Shown: positions 60,314 through 64,000 of the stretch, in pieces
Position numbering within the stretch: position 1 is the first letter of the stretch
Layout: each line of letters begins with the position of its first letter
Assembly: GCF_040655735.1 (NCBI RefSeq)
Contig: NZ_JBFAKK010000018.1
Coordinates: forward strand, 1 to 64,000
Reading direction: 5' to 3'
Length of the DNA: 64,000 nucleotides
DNA from: Phytomonospora sp040655735
GTDB taxonomy: Bacteria > Actinomycetota > Actinomycetes > Mycobacteriales > Micromonosporaceae
Notes under the pieces: generated by a model
The model's database searches: none
What the model was told of the DNA's origin: nothing
Seen by the model: the letters and a program-made list of their open reading frames with translations, nothing else
Made by a program: the position numbers and the translations under genes

Positions 60314-60835
60314 ATGGGATTCGGGCGCAGTTTCGAGGAGTTCGAGGTCGGCGCGGTCTACAAGCACTGGCCGGGAAAGACCGTCACCGAGTACGACGAC
60401 CACATGTTCTGCCTGCTGACGATGAACCACCATCCGCTGCACCTCGACGCGCACTACGCCGAGCAGACCACGGAGTTCAAGCAGAACGTCGTCGTCGGCA
60501 ACTACGTCTACTCGCTGCTGCTGGGCATGTCGGTGCCCGACGTGTCGGGCAAGGCGATCGCGAACCTGGAGGTCGAGTCGCTGCGGCACATCGCCCCGAC
60601 CTTCCACGGCGACACCGTCTACGGCGAGACCGAGGTGCTGGGCAAGACGCCGTCGAAGTCCAAACCCGACCGGGGCGTGGTGCACGTGGAGACGCGCGGC
60701 TACAACCAGAACGGCGTCGTGGTGTGCGTGTTCCGGCGCAAGGTCATGGTGCCGACCCAGGAGTACCTGGACGCCCGCGGCGGCGAGCAGCCCGGCCGTC
60801 CGGTCCCCGCCGTACAGGAGAAGGGAAGCCGGTGA
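60314..60835 (+). CDS. MaoC-like hydratase, likely mesaconyl-CoA hydratase
   Basis: 173 residues, one hot-dog domain. FCLLTMNHHPLHLDAHYAEQ aligns with the hydratase-2 motif GDxNPxH, but the catalytic Asp position is Asn (MNHHPLH). By context it is expected to hydrate mesaconyl-CoA to beta-methylmalyl-CoA, although alpha-proteobacterial Mch enzymes are twice this length. 3 bases after the lyase stop; the following gene overlaps by 4 bases. Confidence 0.83.
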   Translation: MGFGRSFEEFEVGAVYKHWPGKTVTEYDDHMFCLLTMNHHPLHLDAHYAEQTTEFKQNVVVGNYVYSLLLGMSVPDVSGKAIANLEVESLRHIAPTFHGDTVYGETEVLGKTPSKSKPDRGVVHVETRGYNQNGVVVCVFRRKVMVPTQEYLDARGGEQPGRPVPAVQEKGSR

Positions 60836-62028
60836 TGGGCAGACTCGCGGCCACCGAGGGCCTCACCGAGGTTCAGCGCGACATCCTCGCCACCGTGCGG
60901 GAGTTCGTCGACAAGGAGATCCTGCCGGTCGCCACCGAGCTGGAGCACCGCGACGAGTACCCGGCGAAGATCGTCGAGGGCATGAAGGATCTGGGCCTGT
61001 TCGGACTGACCATCGCCGAGGAGTACGGGGGCCTCGGCGAGTCGCTGCTGACCTACGCTCTGGTCGTCGAGGAGATCGCCCGGGGCTGGATGAGCGTCTC
61101 GGGGATCATCAACACCCACTTCATCGTGGCGCACCTGCTCGCCCACCACGGCACGGACGAGCAGCGGGCGCGTCTCCTGCCGCGCATGGCGACCGGTGAG
61201 GTCCGGGGCGCGTTCTCGATGTCGGAGCCCGGCATGGGATCCGACGTCGCCGCCCTGCGCACCAGGGCCCGCCGCGACGGCGACGAGTACGTCCTCAACG
61301 GTCAGAAGATGTGGCTGACCAACGGCGGCTCGGCCAACCTCGTCGCGGTGCTGTGCCGCACCGACGACGGCCACGAGGCCCCGCACAAGAACCTCACGAC
61401 CTTCCTCATCGAGAAGGAGCCCGGCTTCGGGACGGTCGCGCCGGGCCTGACCATCCCGGGGAAGATCGACAAGATGGGCTACAAGGGCGTCGACACCACC
61501 GAGATGATCCTCGACGACCACCGCCTCCCCGGGGAAGCGGTGCTCGGCGGCGCCACCGGCCGCGGTTTCTACCAGATGATGGACGGCATCGAGGTCGGCC
61601 GCGTCAACGTCGCCGCCCGGGGCTGCGGGGTCGCGATGCGGGCCTTCGAGCTGGGCATCGCCTACGCGCAACAGCGCCGGACCTTCGGCAAACCCATCGC
61701 CGAGCACCAGGCCATCGCGTTCAAGCTCGCCGAGATGGGCACGAAGGTCGAAGCCGCCCACCAGATGATGGTCATGGCCGCCCGGCGCAAGGACGGCGGA
61801 CGGCGCAACGACCTGGAGGCCGGGATGGCGAAGTACCTGGCGTCGGAGTACTGCAAGGAGGTCGTCGAGGACTCGTTTCGGATCCACGGCGGCTACGGCT
61901 ACGCCAAGGAGTACGAGATCGAGCGGCTCTACCGCGAGGCGCCGATGCTGCTGATCGGCGAGGGGACCGCCGAGATCCAGAAGACGATCATCGCCCGCCG
62001 GCTCCTTGAGGAGTTCGGGACTCGATAG
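60832..62028 (+). CDS. Acyl-CoA dehydrogenase, likely methylsuccinyl-CoA dehydrogenase
   Basis: 398 residues, FAD-dependent. Acyl-CoA dehydrogenase signatures: GAFSMSEPGMGSDVAALRTR, QKMWLTNGGSANLV, QQRRTFGKPIAEHQAIAFKL, IHGGYGYAKEYEIERLYREA. In this operon it should convert methylsuccinyl-CoA to mesaconyl-CoA (Mcd); Mcd is usually longer (about 550) with an N-terminal extension, so substrate choice rests on context. GTG at 60832 overlaps the MaoC stop; ATG at 60835 is equally possible. Overlaps the end of the next, convergent gene by 41 bases. Confidence 0.88.
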   Translation: MMGRLAATEGLTEVQRDILATVREFVDKEILPVATELEHRDEYPAKIVEGMKDLGLFGLTIAEEYGGLGESLLTYALVVEEIARGWMSVSGIINTHFIVAHLLAHHGTDEQRARLLPRMATGEVRGAFSMSEPGMGSDVAALRTRARRDGDEYVLNGQKMWLTNGGSANLVAVLCRTDDGHEAPHKNLTTFLIEKEPGFGTVAPGLTIPGKIDKMGYKGVDTTEMILDDHRLPGEAVLGGATGRGFYQMMDGIEVGRVNVAARGCGVAMRAFELGIAYAQQRRTFGKPIAEHQAIAFKLAEMGTKVEAAHQMMVMAARRKDGGRRNDLEAGMAKYLASEYCKEVVEDSFRIHGGYGYAKEYEIERLYREAPMLLIGEGTAEIQKTIIARRLLEEFGTR

Positions 62029-64000
62029 CGCGCCTGATCCGGTCGGTGTCCCCTCTCTCGGCAGGCGGGAGCGGGGCACCGACCTCGGCGCGCAAGGCCT
62101 GCGCGCGAGCCAGACGCGCGGCGGCAAGGCGCAGCCGTCCGCCGAGGGCGTGCGCGCCCGCGAGGCCTTCCAGCGCCAGTGCCAGCGCCCTCGGGTCGCC
62201 GAAGCGGCGGGCGGCGGCCAGGCCCTCCCGGTGGTTGGCCAGGGCCGCGCCCTCCTCGCCGCGCAGCTCGGCGATGAAGCCCAGTTCGGCCGAGATCAGC
62301 GCCAGCCCGGCCTCGCCGTCGCGGCGGCGGCACCAGGCGAGCCATCGCGTCAGCCGCGCCTCGGCCTCGTCGAGGGCGCCCTGACGGCGAGCGGTCAGAG
62401 CGAGGCCGACCTCGGCGAACTGCGCGGTCCCCTCGTCGGCCGCCGCCGTCGCCAGGTCGAGGGCCCGTTCGTGGAGTTCCCGCGCGCGAGCGAGGTCTCC
62501 GGTGACCAGCGCCGTGCGGCCGAGCCTCGCCAAAGCGTGCGCGACGGGAAGGCCGAGCTCCTCGGCGTCGGCGACCGCGCGTGCCCGCAGGCGTGCCGAC
62601 TCGGTGTGCGAGCCGGTGATCTCGGCGACGGCGGCCAGCTCCTCGGCGGCCTGCGAGGCCACCCAGCGATCGTCCACGAGAGACAGCGCGCGGGTCGCGT
62701 CGGCCCTCGCCGCGACGAACTCCCCGCGCGCGACGCGGCGGCGGGCGCGGCCGACGAGGGCGACGGCGACCCCCCAGTCGTCGCCGGCGGAGGCGAAGTC
62801 GTCGAGAGCGCGGTCGTTGAGCCTCTCACCGGTGCTCAGCGCGCCGAGCCCGAAGAGCGCGTCGCTCAGCAGCCAGGCGGCCTCCGGGCGGGGATCGGCC
62901 GCTGAGGCCTCCCGCGCACGTGAGACGGGATCGAGCTCGGTGCCCGCCGTGATGTCGAGGACCGCGCGCCAGGTCGCGGCCTCGGCACCGCCGACGGCGG
63001 CCAGCGCCTCGCGGGCCTCACCGCGCCGGCCCCGCAGGTGCCAGTACCAGGCCAGTGCCGCGGCGAGGGACTCGGCGACCTCGGGTTCGGCCGCGACCGC
63101 GTCGCGCAAGGCGGCGCGGAGGTTCGCGGCCTCGGCGTCGTGGACGGCGAGCGCCCGCAGCTGGTCGGGCCCGCGGAGGAGAGGACTCAGCCGTTCGGCG
63201 AGGCGCAGGTAGTGGTGCCGGTGCCGCCGGCGGACCGCGTCGGTCTCACCTGACTCGATGAGGCGTTCGAGGCCGTAGGCCGCGACGGTGCTCAGGAGCC
63301 GGTACCGGGAGCGTCCCGCGCTGTGGGCGACCGTGACCAGGGAGCGGCCGGCGAGGCGGGCGAGCAGGCCGGCGACCTCGCCGATGGCGACGCCGTCTCC
63401 CGCGCAGACCTGCTCGGCCGCCGCCAGGTCGCAACCGCCGGCGTGCACGGAGAGCCTGCGCAGGACCGCTTTCTCGGCCGGAGGGAGCGGTTCCCAGCTC
63501 CAGTCGACGACCGCGCGCAGCGTGCGCTGCCGCGCGGGGGCGTCGCGCGGTCCGTGGGTGAGCAGCGCGAAGCGGTCGGCGAGGCGCGCGGCCAGCTCCC
63601 CAAGGCCCAGCGAGGGCGCACGCGCGGCGGCGAGCTCGACGGCCAGCGGAATGCCGTCGAGCCGGCGGCAGATGCCGGTCACCGTCGCGGCGGTCTCGGG
63701 CTCGGACAGGTCGACGGGCACACCGGCGGCGGCCGCGCGCTCGGCGAACAACCGCGCCGAGGCCGCCTCCGGCAGCGGCGCGACCGCGCGGACGTGCTCC
63801 GCGGACAGGCCCAGCGGCTCACGTGAGGTGGCCAGCACGCGAAGCTCGGGCGCGGCCTTGAGCAGCAGCGCGACGAGGTCGGCGGCGCCGTCGAGGACGT
63901 GCTCGCAGTTGTCGAGGACCAGAAGGGTGCGACGGCCGGCCACGGCGGCCTCGAAATCCCCGGCTGCGTCCTCGCGTAGGCCGAGCGCGACGGCGACGAC
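61988..64000 (-). CDS. AAA/STAND-type transcriptional regulator with TPR repeats (5' part cut off)
   Basis: 670 codons visible; the gene continues off the right edge. It shows a NACHT/NB-ARC-like ATPase (LLVLDNCEHVLDGAADLVAL as Walker B; SREPLGLSAEHVRAVAPLP; CRRLDGIPLAVELAAARAPS), a winged-helix part (LRAVVDWSWEPLPPAEKAVL) and a long helical C-terminal half like TPR repeats (ARELHERALDLATAA). This is the common layout of large BTAD/SARP- or LuxR-type regulators in actinomycetes, whose DNA-binding end would be beyond the window. Its 3' end overlaps the acyl-CoA dehydrogenase gene by 41 bases. Confidence 0.85.
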   Translation of the reverse strand, partial: VVAVALGLREDAAGDFEAAVAGRRTLLVLDNCEHVLDGAADLVALLLKAAPELRVLATSREPLGLSAEHVRAVAPLPEAASARLFAERAAAAGVPVDLSEPETAATVTGICRRLDGIPLAVELAAARAPSLGLGELAARLADRFALLTHGPRDAPARQRTLRAVVDWSWEPLPPAEKAVLRRLSVHAGGCDLAAAEQVCAGDGVAIGEVAGLLARLAGRSLVTVAHSAGRSRYRLLSTVAAYGLERLIESGETDAVRRRHRHHYLRLAERLSPLLRGPDQLRALAVHDAEAANLRAALRDAVAAEPEVAESLAAALAWYWHLRGRRGEAREALAAVGGAEAATWRAVLDITAGTELDPVSRAREASAADPRPEAAWLLSDALFGLGALSTGERLNDRALDDFASAGDDWGVAVALVGRARRRVARGEFVAARADATRALSLVDDRWVASQAAEELAAVAEITGSHTESARLRARAVADAEELGLPVAHALARLGRTALVTGDLARARELHERALDLATAAADEGTAQFAEVGLALTARRQGALDEAEARLTRWLAWCRRRDGEAGLALISAELGFIAELRGEEGAALANHREGLAAARRFGDPRALALALEGLAGAHALGGRLRLAAARLARAQALRAEVGAPLPPAERGDTDRIRRAIESRTPQGAGGR

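Noticed and set aside
1..64000. CRISPR array, rRNA or tRNA genes, plasmid or phage replication origin
   Set aside because: I found no regularly spaced repeats, no tRNA cloverleaf, and no rRNA or origin-like repeat cluster on either strand, although a by-eye scan may miss a divergent tRNA.

Overview
The window is high-GC, densely packed DNA typical of a filamentous, sporulating actinomycete. The evidence is frequent GTG starts, many 1 to 4 base start/stop overlaps (ATGA or GTGA), a complete conservon (sensor ATPase, roadblock, DUF742, GTPase) with two linked cytochromes P450, an SsgA-like sporulation protein, a SpoIIE-type phosphatase with a STAS partner, and a LysX-type lysyl-phosphatidylglycerol synthase/lysyl-tRNA synthetase. 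I cannot fix the genus from the sequence. All calls come from reading the sequence by eye; no database search was run.

Layout. 1-182: right end of an IS5-like element and the first copy of a small palindromic repeat. 181-4824: glycosyltransferase, STAS protein, SpoIIE phosphatase, drug exporter. 4891-6222: a short operon of a CX5R phosphatase, a ribbon-helix-helix-like protein and a NodA-like N-acyltransferase. 6246-8031: an SDR oxidoreductase with an ECF41-type sigma factor, preceded by a site that fits the ECF41 promoter. 8084-8659: HEAT-like protein. 9047-14362: conservon plus two P450s, the first lacking the usual ExxR residues. 14580-22205: PhoD-like phosphatase, MFS/ArsR pair, lectin-like membrane protein, zinc dehydrogenase, TetR/NAD-binding pair, DUF1801 protein. 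22244-27699: stand-alone family A DNA polymerase, several small proteins, PGPGW membrane protein, SsgA-like protein, GNAT protein. 27699-33466: histidine ammonia-lyase, rRNA methyltransferase, acetate kinase and phosphate acetyltransferase.

33644-36281: two tandem MFS paralogs with two palindromes bracketing the first start codon. 36278-41781: an ABC transporter operon divergent from a two-component system. 41845-48064: membrane proteins, a hydrolase, a DUF998-like protein and lysX. 48259-52517: citrate synthase, CapA-like lipoprotein, D-Ala-D-Ala carboxypeptidase. 52906-55701: an unrecognised 280-residue protein, a TetR regulator and a lipoprotein. 55795-62028: a complete ethylmalonyl-CoA pathway operon (ccr, ecm, mcl, mch-like, mcd) behind a readable promoter with a perfect palindrome at the likely transcription start. 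A large AAA/TPR regulator runs off the right edge.

The observations I rate highest are: a palindromic repeat family confined to the 3' ends of genes and supplying their stop codons; the NodA-like acyltransferase operon; the ECF41 autoregulation site; the degenerate P450 in the conservon; the palindrome pair around the MFS start; and the ethylmalonyl-CoA operon with its operator.
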